This document shows, piece after piece, positions 1 to 11,037 of a stretch of DNA of 64,000 nt; the first letter of the stretch is position 1; each line of letters opens with the position of its first letter. The stretch is from positions 90,686,632 through 90,750,631 of the forward strand of contig OX411544.1 of NCBI GenBank assembly GCA_948146395.1, given 5' to 3'. The DNA comes from Fragum whitleyi (lineage: Eukaryota; Mollusca; Bivalvia; Cardiida; Cardiidae). The position numbers and the translations under genes are program-made. The notes under the pieces are model-generated. The model was given only the letters and a program-made list of their open reading frames with translations. It searched no databases and was not told the origin of the DNA.

Positions 1-625
1 AAGATACATAGCTTTTTTTATTTGATCTTGACGGATGACCTTGCTTATAGCGAAAGGAAGAAAATGCTGCTTACTAACACTTTCTCCTTTCTCCCTAATA
101 TTATCTATCCTTTTTGCAACAAATTTAACTAATTTGCCCGCATATTGTATGTAATCTGCAACCCTTTACAATTTGGATCTGTCTAAATATTTGTTGTCTT
201 GTAATGGATTTATCTAAATTAGAAAAAATTAAACGCCTTGTCCCATCCTTAAAACCTTTAACAGCCGACACAATTTTAGACCGGGCCAACTTGGAACAGG
301 TTGCAGACAATAAATCAACATGATATATAATTTGATATATATCTAGGGTAGAAATTAAAAAATAATGGGGTATGGGGATAGGGTGGACCATATTGTGGGA
401 AAGGAAGAAATTGACCCTATTAATTTCTTGTGTTCCCACAGTAAAATACAACTTCTTTATGTAATTCAATTCAATGTAAAAGAAAGAGCCGACGAGTTGT
501 GACCCTAGAAAAACAGCATTATTACGATTGTCAGACGGAATGATCGAATGGATCAATTGACTGACTAGTAGCAAACCAATCAAATCAACTAAAATGATAA
601 AAACGCATGTTGTATCTGTCTGCAA
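1..625 (-). pseudogene. Decayed coding-like segment of unknown repeat
   Basis: An open frame runs on the minus strand from about 625 to 125. After a one-base frame change near 130 it continues open to the window edge. The stretch from about 340 to 1 looks protein-like: charged, with motifs KGFKDGTRRLIFSNLDK and QHFLPFAISKVIR. The first part of the frame (TCVFIILVDLIGLLLV) would be hydrophobic but may be read-through of non-coding DNA. A second, badly decayed copy of the KGF...SNL part lies at 3295-3360, so this is probably a fragment of a dispersed repeat with coding capacity, not a host gene. I do not recognise the family. Confidence 0.25.
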
Positions 626-1974
626 AGCGGTATCGGGCGTAGTAATCTATACCTTGGGAATTGTTTTTTTTTTTTGACGGACTCAGTGCTATATAGTAAG
701 CATACCGTTCGACATTCTTTCCTTTGAAGTGAGTTCGGAATGTGGCTTACGATCACTATAGGTAAATGGAACCCTTTGTTTCTCTCACCTAAAAAAGTCT
801 TGCAAAAAATATTCAAAAATTGGAGTGCGTGCCTTCAAATGTCACCTTGCCTCTTTACCTCTTTATAAACCAGGCCTTCAGCTCTTTTAGCGCTTTGAAT
901 GTTTTTCGTAAACTGGAAAGCACCTGGTAAGTGTAGGCATTTTGGGTCATTTTAGTTTAGGTAATTCGGCTTCTAGTGGTACTTTAGGTCATTACGCTTG
1001 AAGAATTACAAATTCCTTTAATGCCCTCCGATCGTCTAAGGAGATGTTATATTTGAAAACATATCGCAGTAAAACACTGCGTTTTGATTCCAAATTATAA
1101 TTTGCCAAATTTCAACCTTTCGTTTATTTTGTTTTTCGCAGCGCCCATTTCAGTAAATTTCGTCACGTCATATAAATCCTCGAGCGATATGATGCGCTTT
1201 CATGGCTGCGCCCTTATCATTATTCCCGATGTGTATTCCGTAGAATTGCCGGAAATTCCCGATTAGGTCCATCCTAAACATATCGATGTTCTCGAATCAA
1301 ATTCGTCACAGAAAATATAATGTTTACTATCCAAATGCCAATTTAATGCCTTTGTGATGTGTTCTACGTCCAGTACGCAGTTACGCAGATTATAGTTTGA
1401 TGATATCGATGATAATTATCTTTGTAGATGGTGTTTTCCTGGAATTTTCTGTATGTTTCAAATCAACTGTCCACATCGAATGCAAACTTGAAACAAAAAA
1501 TGTTATATCACACACGATTCTTCCAAAGTCGCCGTTATTTCTGCTTTATTACCGATATTTACAATAAAACAAAACTTTTATATATATATGATAATAGTTC
1601 GAGTTTAATTTGTGTATAAATACTGCATCATCAGTGACGAAAATGGCTACGACGCACAAATATTTTAGTCCAACTCGGTTTCGAAGTTCTAGATTACAAT
1701 TTTATAAGTTCCATCAAAACTAAGTTTCAATTCTTTACATAAAAAAAACAACACTGCATGTAGTTTTAGCCTCTTTACGTGTTCTGAAACAGAAAGTAAA
1801 AAGAATTAAGATTGAAGCCAATCTATTTCCATGAAACGTAAAAAAGACCCATTATCAATATTAAGACAATATCATTAACAAAAAATATTGAATCAACCTT
1901 CCACATCACCTGTATACGAATAATATTTTTTGATTCAATATGATGACTATATCATTGACCGTCTATCCGAAATA
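626..1974. other. Non-coding stretch, nothing recognised
   Basis: AT-rich DNA with only short open frames that lack codon-like character. I see no exon, RNA gene or clear repeat border here. Confidence 0.4.
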
Positions 1975-2255
1975 TGTAAGGGATTATCGTTTGTTTCCAT
2001 GTAAGGCCGATTTATATTTCATTGAGTGAACAAAAAGCAATATTTTCTTTGAGTGGCGGAGCCCCGAATAAAAATATCGCTTTTGTTGTTCACGAAATGA
2101 AATATAGATCGATCTTGTTCGAAAACAAACAGTTATTCTATATCTGTAATGCAAAGACGGGTCGAAATGTGAAAAATTTGGGACAAGTTTACTAAAAGCG
2201 CGTCATTATGCACGTGATTAATAGGCAACGTCATCATGACGTCATAAAGATTTGT
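1975..2255. mobile_element. Foldback MITE, family A, copy 1
   Basis: Inverted arms of the form 'gatttatatttcattgagtg' and 'cacgaaatgaaatatagatc' surround a short spacer containing 'ggcggagcc'. They are followed by a conserved tail with 'gcgcgtcatt..gcacgtga' and a TGACGTCA palindrome. Related copies lie at 40850-41060, 47635-47960 and 61228-61310. Confidence 0.6.
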
Positions 2256-2320
2256 TTATCTGGTTTCGCTCTGATAACGTCCGATGGTAAAGGGATGAGT
2301 GTATGTTTACTGCTTTTATT

Positions 2321-2416
2321 GGAGTGTAAAGTGCAATTGCCTTTGCACACGGCAAATTACGCCTTTATGGCGTTAACTTTAAGCCATGTGCTAAGGCAAT
2401 TGCACTTTATACTAAA
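2321..2416. repeat. Palindrome, about 96 bp
   Basis: 'gtgcaattgcctttgcacac' on the left is answered by 'gctaaggcaattgcacttta' on the right, with 'acgcctttatggcgt' at the centre. Probably a remnant foldback element. Confidence 0.5.
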
Positions 2417-2551
2417 AAACGCAGTGAAAAATACACCCAGCCATTATAATTGTTATCCTTTAGACATCAGAAACATTTAAAATACCCAATTAGATAATAA
2501 AGGTTCACGTCTACTTCCTGGGCGTATGATCAACACGAAGAGTAATCCACA

Positions 2552-2603
2552 TGTTTTTTTTGTTGTTTGTTTTTTTTTTTTTTTTTTTTTTTTGGTTTTT
2601 TTT
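2552..2603. repeat. T-rich homopolymer tract
   Basis: Long runs of T broken by single G residues. Low-complexity sequence; the frame that reads poly-Phe here is not a gene. Confidence 0.8.
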
Positions 2604-3626
2604 TGAATTTGTATGCTAAGCATCTTAGCAAATTTCTATCTTGCTATCGAAGTATGTTGGCATTATGTTTAACAAATAGGATACAAATAGATTTTGATAT
2701 TACTAAGGTATTTACAATCAGTAAGTTATCTCCAAAAGCATGTCTCCATTATCAAACTATATCGACGTGATCGAGATTGATGGTCTTTGTCAACTCGCTG
2801 CAAACCGCGGCTCAGAATCAGAACTTCATACTTGTAATCAAATATTCTTTTTCGATATCATTTCTCGATGTAATTTCTCAATAAACCACCTTAAAAGCAT
2901 TAAAGAAAGAATGCCAATCAATTTTTTGAATCATATTATTGTCAATAACATTGATAATGAAAGGGCACGTTAATAAAAGAAACGAAGTTTTACTGTGTAA
3001 ATCCAAGACACCACATTATACAAGTGTAATTTCCCTGCCCATTTGTTAATGCATTAACACGATTTGACTGCAGAATGCACAATGCATCCATATTAAACTA
3101 CTCAAAAATTGATATCATTTTAATATCTGATACAAGTAGCCATTTTGATTTTCGGAATTATCTTGCAGTCAAGTTAAAAGATTCCATTGGATAATAAACT
3201 TAAGGTCCTATAAATAACTTGCCTATAATAAGATATCCAATATAAACACTTTAAAGGTCGTTAAAAAATTATGAAAAATAAAAAATCTAAATCTAATTCT
3301 CTAAATTGGAGAAAATTAGACGTCTATGTCGCCTAAGGGTCAGCCTTTACAGCCAACACATACTTTTCGCACTTTCTGGATTGTCACTTTTCGCTAGAAG
3401 TGTCATTTAAGAGGTGAAAAGAGAACTTCTTGAATTCATGAGGTAGGGAACAAAATCAAACTTATTGAATACGCGAAGCGAATTCGTATACAATTTGGAT
3501 TATGGTTTTAGTCGCATACCTCATATATTAAGGAAATATTCTCTTCATATCTTATAATTCAATATCATAAAGCGCAATGTAAAATTTTCTTCAAACCGAT
3601 TCCTCATTGCACTACTTTGAAAGCAA
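2604..3626. other. Non-coding, with second copy of a decayed repeat
   Basis: No gene seen. Positions 3295-3360 match 205-275 (minus-strand coding-like repeat) at moderate identity. Positions 3410-3560 hold a weak inverted repeat around 'gaatacgcgaagcgaattcg', of the type better preserved at 14474-14578. Confidence 0.4.
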
Positions 3627-3878
3627 GTCGCCGTCATTGCGCAGTGGAAGCGCGTCGGACTACCATTCCTGATTCGACTCAAACGGCGGTACTCGTCCTT
3701 TCCGACTATTTGTCTTCCACCGATGGGTTGTTAATTGTAGATCATATACGTGAGGTCACACCAGGATGCTAGGAAAGGATGTTATGGTAGTACTTGTGTG
3801 AGAAATACCAGGAATTTATTGTTGGGTGCTCCAGCCGCCGCGATATATCTGTAACATTGTTGCAAGCCTTAAACTTTA
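3627..3878 (+). mobile_element. tRNA-derived SINE, family 1
   Basis: The head is tRNA-like ('cattgcgcagtggaagcgcg', 'gattcgact' as a decayed B box). It is followed by the family body with 'ctttccgactatttgtcttc', 'gatgctaggaaaggatg', 'gagaaataccagga' and 'gctccagccgccgcgatata'. The same body recurs at 11038-11303, 24813-25090, 41278-41462 and, reversed, 36502-36620. Confidence 0.75.
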
Positions 3879-3879
3879 A

Positions 3880-3998
3880 TTCTACTTATTGTTCAAGCTT
3901 TAATTTCATTCAAACTCACAAAGATATTTTCAATTTCATTCCGAAATCATTCCAAAAAACATCACCTTGTCAATTTCACGATGTGCCTAACTCAGTGT
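3880..3998 (+). mobile_element. MITE fragment, tacagttaacaac family
   Basis: 'caatttcattccgaaatcat' through 'tcaatttcacgatg' matches the right half of the 410 bp MITE at 20649-21058. The left half is missing; a SINE lies directly upstream. Confidence 0.5.
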
Positions 3999-5979
3999 TT
4001 GTGTAAAACGTTGCATTACTGCAGTTCTTGTGATAATTGTCTTGACTTTCACATCAATGTTTCATCAATGTTAAACCTTTGTTATCAATGGTTGATAAAG
4101 TATACATCTATCCCTCTAGGACTGAAAAATGTTGAACCACTCTCGGGCAGTATACATGGTCGGCGACTTCGAGTTTACTAACGCAAGGCTTGTGAAATGA
4201 TCAGCTAATTTAAACAATTAGAAACTTATCAGTTACTTTTAACTGTTAGAATGAGAACTGATTGTCTTGTTTACATATATCTGGCATGGGACAGTGCTAT
4301 TGAAATCGTCCCTTTGACGTTTCTGCGTGATACCAACTGTTCGGCTAATTAATTTGAAAACTATGTTGTTGAAAATTCACAAAGCTTTCAATGTCTTAAA
4401 GGTAGTTGAATAGAAATAAGTAAAGAAAACATTATTTAAGACATTCATTTGTGTAAATGAGGTGAATTTGTTAAATTTACCCCACCCACAAATTTTTATT
4501 TTGATATTGGGGGTACCAATGTTCTTATCCAATTTAAATTGCTTTCCCTGGAGATTTTTTTATGCATTTTGGTTTCATCCATCTACCAAGTCATCTATTG
4601 GAAATCATCAAACACTTGCACCTTTAACATTATTAAGCATTACTTTTCGTGCTTTATTTTAGTGACCGATTAGAAGTTGGTATAAGTTTATATAAGTTTC
4701 CCAAGCTTTCGTTCCAATGCTTTTCACAAAATATGTTGTACGAGGGTAATTCAAAAATTAACCGGATTTTGACTCGCAAAATTTTATTTTTGAAGCAATC
4801 AAACTAAACTTGGTATCATTCGCTGTCGGAATTCAATCTACATATGGTTATGTAAAATTGATTTAGCTATCGAACATAGCGCGCATGAACCTGCCATATA
4901 AAATGCCATGGTAACGTGTACCCGGCACAGCAGATAAAATATTTGATATGTATGTTTTTCGTTTGTAAATATTATTTCTTTTCTAACTGTTGAAAAACTT
5001 GAAAATTAATTGAGCTGCTGGAATAAGTAATACAAATGCCTTGTCTTAATTTGAAGTAATTTGACCGTGGGATTTCTCGATAAGGTTCGTTTAAAATGTG
5101 GCGGGGTAAGTGTTTCGGAACGTTCTAGACGACGTAAACTGAATGCTTTGAATTTTGATCTTTAATTATTCTATTTGAAATCTACAAAAATCCCGAAAGA
5201 CATAAATCAAATACTTGTCACGCTGAAAGGGTATGGTTCAATCTCTAAATGCCTTGTTTCCGTCGGTGAAGACGCTTTTGCGCCCCGTGAGAAAAGGAGA
5301 AGAACTAACAGAGTGAAACTTATTCAAGCAACTGTAGGGACGACAATTGCCGAGTCTCCGAGAGATATAGGCGATTTACTAAGGGGTACCTTTCTGAGAA
5401 CTTTGATTTTGCACCATTCGATTTTAACTTTATACTAACCATAAAAGCACAGCTTTATTACAGGAACACTGAATTCACCCTTCTTCCATGAATAACGAGC
5501 CGTGATAAGCTAAATTACACAACATCAAATGTCTCAATTCCCGACAACGTCGCTAGCGTCGTGTACTGTGTGCCGCCACCTAATACCCATGTAATTTTGT
5601 TTGCGTGTGAAATGAATAAACATCGTTCAACTGCTTCAGGTATTGGCAAGTTTGATCATATAAAGTGTACCGTTAATATCAGTATACCTTTTTCAAATAG
5701 CGATAAATCAGTGATGATTTATTGACCTAATCCGGATAAAAAAATGAACATCCCTCGTACATTATACTGTCTGTAAAATTTTCTGAATAAAATATGTTTA
5801 AACTTAGCGGCGTATAACCCCTTCAAACAAACTTTGAGCGCACAATAGCAAAATAATTGCATGCTCAAAATTGTTTTCATTGATTTATGAAACCATCTTT
5901 TCAGCCAATCAGAATGTGCGTTTCTTGATGAACACAAAAGAAATAAAACTATAATCCCTGTTGTTTTGTTTTTATCCAG
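3999..5979. other. Non-coding stretch upstream of channel exon
   Basis: No exon could be supported, although the N-terminal exon of the DEG/ENaC gene would be expected upstream of 5980. A mariner-like terminal sequence 'cgagggtaattcaaaaat' occurs near 4740, but no matching end or transposase was recognised. Positions 5700-5950 resemble the foldback family seen at 37825-38110. Confidence 0.35.
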
Positions 5980-6321
5980 GTGCCATTGGTATTGCGATTT
6001 GGCAGATCACGGGTCTGACGATCACGTACTTGTCATTTCCCGTAGCTTGGGAATTTGAAATCAAACGGGATGGTTACAGCATGCAAGGAATAACGGTTTG
6101 CAGATATAATTCAATTTTGAAGAGCAAAATGAGGAAACACCCGTACTTTGCCAAGGATTTGGCCTACTTTAAAAACCGCTCAGTACCCGATGGATTCCTG
6201 AAAGGCCTGATTCTCAAACACCGCTTATCGAATGACATCCCACACGACGTTATGAAAGAACTTGGACCATCAGCTGATGAGATGGTGAAGATTAAATCAA
6301 AAGGAACGGATAGTCAAAATG
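5980..6321 (+). CDS. DEG/ENaC exon A (TM1 and start of ectodomain)
   Basis: The acceptor is 'gtttttatccag|gtgcc', with a good pyrimidine tract; the donor is 'aatg|gtttgt'. The first two bases finish a codon begun in an unseen upstream exon (phase 1). Encodes about 113 residues. Confidence 0.8.
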
Positions 6322-8303
6322 GTTTGTATAGTGTTATTGTTACCCTTCATGAGAAGAAGAACTGTCTAGATAGTGCGAAAATAATCGACCCTGGACAGGC
6401 TGTGCGTACTGCGCAGACTGACCATGGTCAACATTTGAGCCTTCGCGGGACATTTCCAACAATTTCACATCTGCGCGTAGGTCAAACGTTAGGTAGCATT
6501 TGGCATTGACACAATGCAATAGTAATATATGCTGAATGTACGAAAATGGATTAAGACCTTATCTATCTACATAGCGCATAGTGAAGATTCTGGCCAGTCT
6601 TTGCAGCCACACAGGCTGGTCAGAGGCTTTGCTTTGCGCACATTTGAAATTGTTGGAAATGTCACGCACAGGCTCATTTATCGTCCTGACAGGCAATTTC
6701 TAAATCTAGATTAATCTACATTCCAATACCAATGTGCTCAGTACCTTAACACTGGTTAACTTCCGCTGCATCCGATCCAATTTTTTTTAATTTAAATTTT
6801 TTGTTTTGAAAAATTCATTTAAGGGAATTATCTCAGGTCCCATTATAGGTCCCTACCTACCTTTCATTTCACTCCAAACGCGCTCTAAACACTCATTCAA
6901 TTTCATTCCAAAATCATTCATCCTGTCAATTCACGATGTTCTTAAATGCAGTTGCTACTTGATGCTTGTCTTGCACACATGTCATTTTTTTGAAAATGTA
7001 ACGGCTCATATTATTTTTCAGATGACTAATTGAGGCCCACAAGCTATTACAGCTATCCCGGCACACGTTACTCCTTTGCACCGTCCGAGAATAGCAGACA
7101 ACTAAGTGTCTATAGATATAAACGTTCACTGAGCTGCTATGAGTATATGTCACGGTAGCGACGATAAACAAACAGAAATAAACACAAACCGGCCTCGAAG
7201 TCAAACAAATCTTTCTATTTAAAAAAACACATATTTCAAGGGAGGTAATACAAGTACCGATAATTTCGTCCAATTTGGACGATTGTATCGATATTGAATT
7301 ACTTCCCCAAAATTTTATTCAAAACTCGCTCATTCCGCTTATTCAATTTCATTCCAAAGCTGTTCTAAAATCCTTCTTAATGTCAATATTTCAATTTCAT
7401 GATGTTATCAAATATACTTTATACATATTCTTATTTAATGTTTCAGATGCCTACTTGCAGTCGACAGCCTATTACAGCTATCCAGGAACGTGTTATAGTT
7501 TTGCACCGCCCGAGAAAAGCAGACAACTTGGTGTCTATCTTAACTTTCACAGTAACGACTTTATTGACCCGTATATAACGGACCATACCGCGTATATCTA
7601 TATCAAAGGCGACACTGAATCGTATCCTTTTGTCCTACCGTTTAACCTTATAAAAGCCATTCCCGGACAAGAACAGCACATTTCATTCTCTTATGACGTC
7701 ACTAATTTGCTCAATGGAAGCTATGGAAAATGTCAGAATTATGAGGAGGAGTTTAGAAGACGTACAGGTTACAAGTATGAAAAGGGTTTATGCGAAATGC
7801 ATTGTTTAAACCCAATTATGGTCAAACATTGCAACTGCACGTACCCAGCTATCCCCAGTAGTTGGAATCCTGGTAATATACCAAGTTGTTATAGGTCACA
7901 TAATCAGTTTACCAATTGCTTTTTTGAGTATGCAAAAACGAATTGTTCATGCAAAGAACAATGTCATGAGAAGCTCTTTTACATAACTGGGAGTCAACTG
8001 AACAACGGTCCACACGAATTTCTGAAAGAAAGTGTATGCAAGCATTTCACCGAATCGTGTGATACGAGAAATATCACAAATTGGTTTGGGATGAACGGTG
8101 GTTTTGTGGGTATTTACCTAACAGATAAACCTTATAAGATATTTAGTCAAGTACCAGAATACCCGGTTATTCGGTTTCTGTCCGATATTGGGGGTACCTT
8201 TGGTTTATACCTAGGAGCCTCTGTATTAACTTACTTTGAACTTTTCCAATTTTGGATTGCGAGTATTTTTGTTAATCTGAACAGAGCTGCAATCAACCAC
8301 TAA
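5980..8303 (+). CDS. DEG/ENaC-family sodium channel, 5'-partial, two exons
   Basis: A trimeric amiloride-sensitive-type cation channel subunit of the plasma membrane. Exons are 5980-6321 and 7447-8303. The split Asp codon (g|at) joins them in phase, giving about 398 residues. Exon A holds the C-terminal part of TM1 (IAIWQITGLTITYLSFPVAW) and the post-TM1 'GITVCRYN' motif, the family's FPAVTVC region. Exon B holds the ectodomain with the thumb cysteine pattern (C-E-M-H-C, HCNCTYPAIP, NCSCKEQC, four NxS/T sites) and TM2. TM2 carries GGTFGLYLGASVLTYFELFQ, matching the family's G-x-S selectivity filter and following acidic residue. The N-terminal cytoplasmic exon with the His-Gly gating motif was not found, so the entry is partial. 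Ligand class (FMRFamide-gated, ASIC-like or pickpocket-like) cannot be decided. The last intron contains a decayed duplicate of the start of exon B, and a MITE begins 4 bp after the stop. Confidence 0.88.
6360..6720. mobile_element. Foldback element in channel intron
   Basis: 'gacatttccaacaatttcac' near 6450 is the reverse complement of 'gaaattgttggaaatgtcac' near 6645. Flanks 'ggacaggctgtgcgtactgc' and 'ccacacaggctggtcagagg' also pair. A related single arm lies at 12280-12385. Confidence 0.55.
6826..7023 (+). mobile_element. MITE fragment preceding the pseudo-exon
   Basis: 'cactcattcaatttcattcc' to 'gtcaattcacgatgttctta' is the right part of the tacagttaacaac MITE. The same arrangement (MITE end, then acceptor, then exon) recurs at 7270-7447, so MITE and exon start were duplicated together. 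Confidence 0.5.
7024..7115 (+). pseudogene. Duplicated, broken start of DEG/ENaC exon B
   Basis: Follows an acceptor-like 'attatttttcag'. About 90 bp align with 7447-7538 at roughly 80 percent identity; shared blocks include 'ctattacagctatcc' and 'agcagacaact'. The third codon of the exon frame has become a stop, and similarity ends where a SINE tail begins. It cannot be a working alternative exon as it stands. Confidence 0.75.
7116..7192 (+). mobile_element. SINE family 2 tail fragment
   Basis: 'cacggtagcgacgataaaca' and 'gaaataaacacaaacc' match the tail of the SINE at 27228-27482. It truncates the duplicated exon fragment. Confidence 0.5.
7270..7411 (+). mobile_element. MITE fragment upstream of exon B
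   Basis: 'ttactTccccaaaattttattc' style sequence, then 'cttattcaatttcattcc' and 'caatttcatgatgttatc', matches the right half of the tacagttaacaac MITE. It ends about 35 bp before the exon B acceptor. Confidence 0.5.
7447..8303 (+). CDS. DEG/ENaC exon B (ectodomain, TM2, C-terminus)
   Basis: The acceptor is 'ttatttaatgtttcag|atgcc'. It is the last coding exon and ends with TAA at 8301-8303. It encodes 285 residues, ending with a very short cytoplasmic tail (NLNRAAINH). Confidence 0.88.
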
Positions 8304-8307
8304 GTTA

Positions 8308-8742
8308 TACAATTAACAACACCGTGAAAATGACAAGGAAAATGAATTAGGAATGATTGTGGAACGAAAATGAATGAGTGAGTTTTGCGTGAAATTAAAG
8401 GGAGGTAATCCAATATCGCTAATTTTGTTCATAATGAACAAAATAAGTGATATTAATTATCTCCCTTTAAAAAATATGCATTCAAGTTCAAAAAATGGCT
8501 TCCCATTATTTAAAAAAAAAGAGAAAAAGAAAAAAAAAAAAACAATCAGGTGCAGTTAAATCGACATTTTTTTCCAGCTATATTTATTTTTAATGGAGTT
8601 GTTGATCTTATCTTTTTCGTGATTTTGAGTGTTTTTGAATTGTTGGAGTGGGTGTTTAGAAAAAATGAACGGAGCGCTGGGTGAACGATTTAGAAGGGTT
8701 TTGATTGAGATGAATGTCAATTTCACTATGTAACTAACTGTA
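8308..8742 (-). mobile_element. MITE, tacagttaacaac family, complete
   Basis: Ends are 'tacaattaacaacaccgtg' and 'atgtaactaactgta'. An inner hairpin 'atcgctaattttgttc' / 'gaacaaaataagtgat' is flanked by 'gggaggtaatccaata'. It begins 4 bp after the DEG/ENaC stop codon, so it forms the start of that gene's 3' UTR. Confidence 0.7.
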
Positions 8743-8882
8743 TGTATTATATGTCCTCATATTTTCTTTAAAGCAAACAGGTCTTAACCATGTCTGGAAC
8801 AAAGCACTATTTAACAAGTCTTTAGGTATTGTACTACAAATATGTTGTGAGGGACATCTATTATAACCACATTAAACGCATA

Positions 8883-8888
8883 AATAAA
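8883..8888 (+). promoter_or_regulatory. Candidate polyadenylation signal for DEG/ENaC gene
   Basis: The first AATAAA I found downstream of the stop, about 580 bp away. Position is the only support. Confidence 0.3.
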
Positions 8889-9251
8889 AGATTTTGTTCA
8901 CAAAATTATTTCCCAATTGTGTCCCTTAATTTTCTGCCGCTAAAGAAGTATTCTATTCATTAACCCAAACACAGACTGACACTCGGATTGAAAAATGATA
9001 TTTCAGATCTAGCAAGAGAAATAGACAATTTTTTACGAAATATGACATTTTTCTATGTTTGTCGCTCGAAACATATGGGAAACGTCTACTTTTTTAGTGC
9101 GCAGAGATCTAAGTTAAAGTATAGGGAAAACCAGACATAGTCCTCTACAAAACCGAACTAGAATATAGACATCTATGACTGAAAGCAATAAAGTGATACG
9201 GCAGTCAAAAAAGGACCATCTGATAAGTTCGGAATATATCAATCCTGTTAG
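8889..9251. other. Non-coding, nothing recognised
   Basis: No exon or clear element border. A short 'aaaaaaggaccatctg' matches the terminal motif of the MITE at 10511-10772. Confidence 0.4.
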
Positions 9252-9713
9252 ATAGCCATTCGGAACACCACTCGGCCAATCTCACGATCAACCTCGGATG
9301 TACATAGACGGACTATTTTTAAAAATTACGGGAAACCCTTGGAAAAACTCGATGACGTCAGTTAAAATGACGTTAGCCCTCGAAACTTTGAGTGAAAACA
9401 TTCGACGTCGCCAACGCTACTCGTTTAAGTCACTGACGTGAAACCAAAGAATACTAATAAAAATATCTTTAGATTCTTAGATAACGGCTGAAAAAATCTT
9501 AATTTTTGAGAATGATTCGTCATTCTCAAAAATTAAGATTTTTCAGTCGTTATTTACTGTAAAAGATATAAATCTACAGTGCTAGTTTTTCTTACACTGT
9601 TTCCGCCCTACAAAATGCACGATTTTGTTACATACCCATCCGCCTTACATACATCCGAGGTATGTTGTAGTTTACGGAAATGGCCGAGTGATGTTCCGAA
9701 TGGTTAGATAGCG
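9252..9713. mobile_element. Large foldback element with nested palindrome
   Basis: Outer arms 'ccattcggaacaccactcgg' (about 9258) and 'ccgagtgatgttccgaatgg' (about 9684) pair, as do 'cctcggatgt' and 'acatccgagg'. At the centre, 9481-9553 is a second near-perfect palindrome around 'gaatgattcgtcattc'. No coding sequence inside. Confidence 0.7.
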
Positions 9714-10510
9714 TGGATTGTGCAGGCTGGCTAGGATGGAATTTTATTTTATCCGTTCTCCAGGAAAACATGCCTAAATGACGTCACTTGGAAATTTCAG
9801 TTGTCAAACCCTGATACATGCACTACAAAACAAACGATTTTTGCACTAATCCAAGTTCAAAGAAATTTTCCGACATCAATTCAATGAGCGTCAAATTGAA
9901 AGTAGAAAAGGGGAGAATATGCTTGAAACCAGCAATTTGTCTTTTTTTCACAATATTTCTCACTTATTCAATTTCATTTTGATAAAAGTTCGATTTGCGG
10001 AAAAATTGTTGCATCAACATGTAAACATGATTTCTCTTTTACATATTTTTCATTGTTCTATGAAAAATAAATATTGTATTTTAAAAGAATTGAAGTTTGG
10101 GTTTATATTGTCAAATTTATTGTCATTTAGGCAGGTTTTTTCTGTTGGACGGATCATTTATGTTCTATATATTTGTTAATTATTATAACCAGTTACATAC
10201 TTATACAAATATTTTGAAATACATGTAAATTCTCTGATTTATTTTCATTGGCTCCACCTCTATTTCAATTATCTATTTTACTGAGTTCAAAGATTAAATG
10301 GTACCTTTTCGGATGACGAGTCATAACTTTGTAAGAAAAATCGTTTAGGTATCAATGGGGTGTTCCGTTTTAAATGGCACGTAAAAATTTTCAATTTGAA
10401 AATTTTGAAAATATTTTACTTTGGCACAAATACAAGTGTAATAGAAAGTAATAGCAAAATATGAAAATACCATGTCAGCATTGGGCTAGCATAAGCTAAA
10501 TTTACATAAT
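9714..10510. other. Non-coding, nothing recognised
   Basis: AT-rich. One open frame (9919-10179) reads as hydrophobic low-complexity sequence with no family features. Confidence 0.4.
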
Positions 10511-10772
10511 GTGACCCGTCACGCGAAAAGGGACCATCTGGGAACTCTGTACAATTACCATTTGAAAAAGAGATTGGGTCCAGCATAGATCAACAAGAAG
10601 TCGAATTTCAAAAAATTCGTTCACTGGAAGGTAGATTATTCATTCTAGATTCAGAAAAAAAAGCAAAGTGCGAAAAGTTTCAATCCTAGTCAGTCTGCGC
10701 AATCCGCGCAGTCTGACTAGGATCGACACTTTATGCACTATCCAGATGGTCCATTTTTGCGTGACAGGTCAC
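10511..10772. mobile_element. MITE with 31 bp terminal inverted repeats
   Basis: Starts 'gtgacccgtcacgcgaaaag' and ends 'tttttgcgtgacaggtcac'; both ends carry 'ggaccatctgg' on the inside. Its centre has the hairpin 'cagtctgcgc'/'gcgcagtctg'. A half copy is at 42940-43046. Confidence 0.75.
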
Positions 10773-10901
10773 ATATAAGATCGTTAAATGACGACGAGAT
10801 ACAAATTGTACATTGTACTTTGCTTTCCGGGTTGCTCCAATCTCAAACAGATATTTTGCAGAAATTCAAAGGCGAGGCCAAACGCCTGTCATCCATCTGG
10901 C

Positions 10902-11037
10902 TACAGTTAACAGTATTGTAAAATTGAAAAAATGAATCGTTTTGGGACGATTTTGAGATGAAATTGAATGATTGACATGAGTAAGTTTGAGTGAAATTTA
11001 ACGGAGGTACTCCAATATCGCTAATTTTGTTCAGGGT
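10902..11037 (+). mobile_element. MITE, tacagttaacaac family, cut by SINE
   Basis: Starts 'tacagttaacagtattg' and runs to 'atcgctaattttgttcagg', the centre of the full-length element. The SINE at 11038 replaces the other half. Confidence 0.65.

Noticed and set aside
4738..5440. Mariner-type transposon
   Set aside because: One end ('cgagggtaattcaaaaatta') resembles mariner ends, but I found neither the partner end nor transposase motifs in the frame at 5175-5438.
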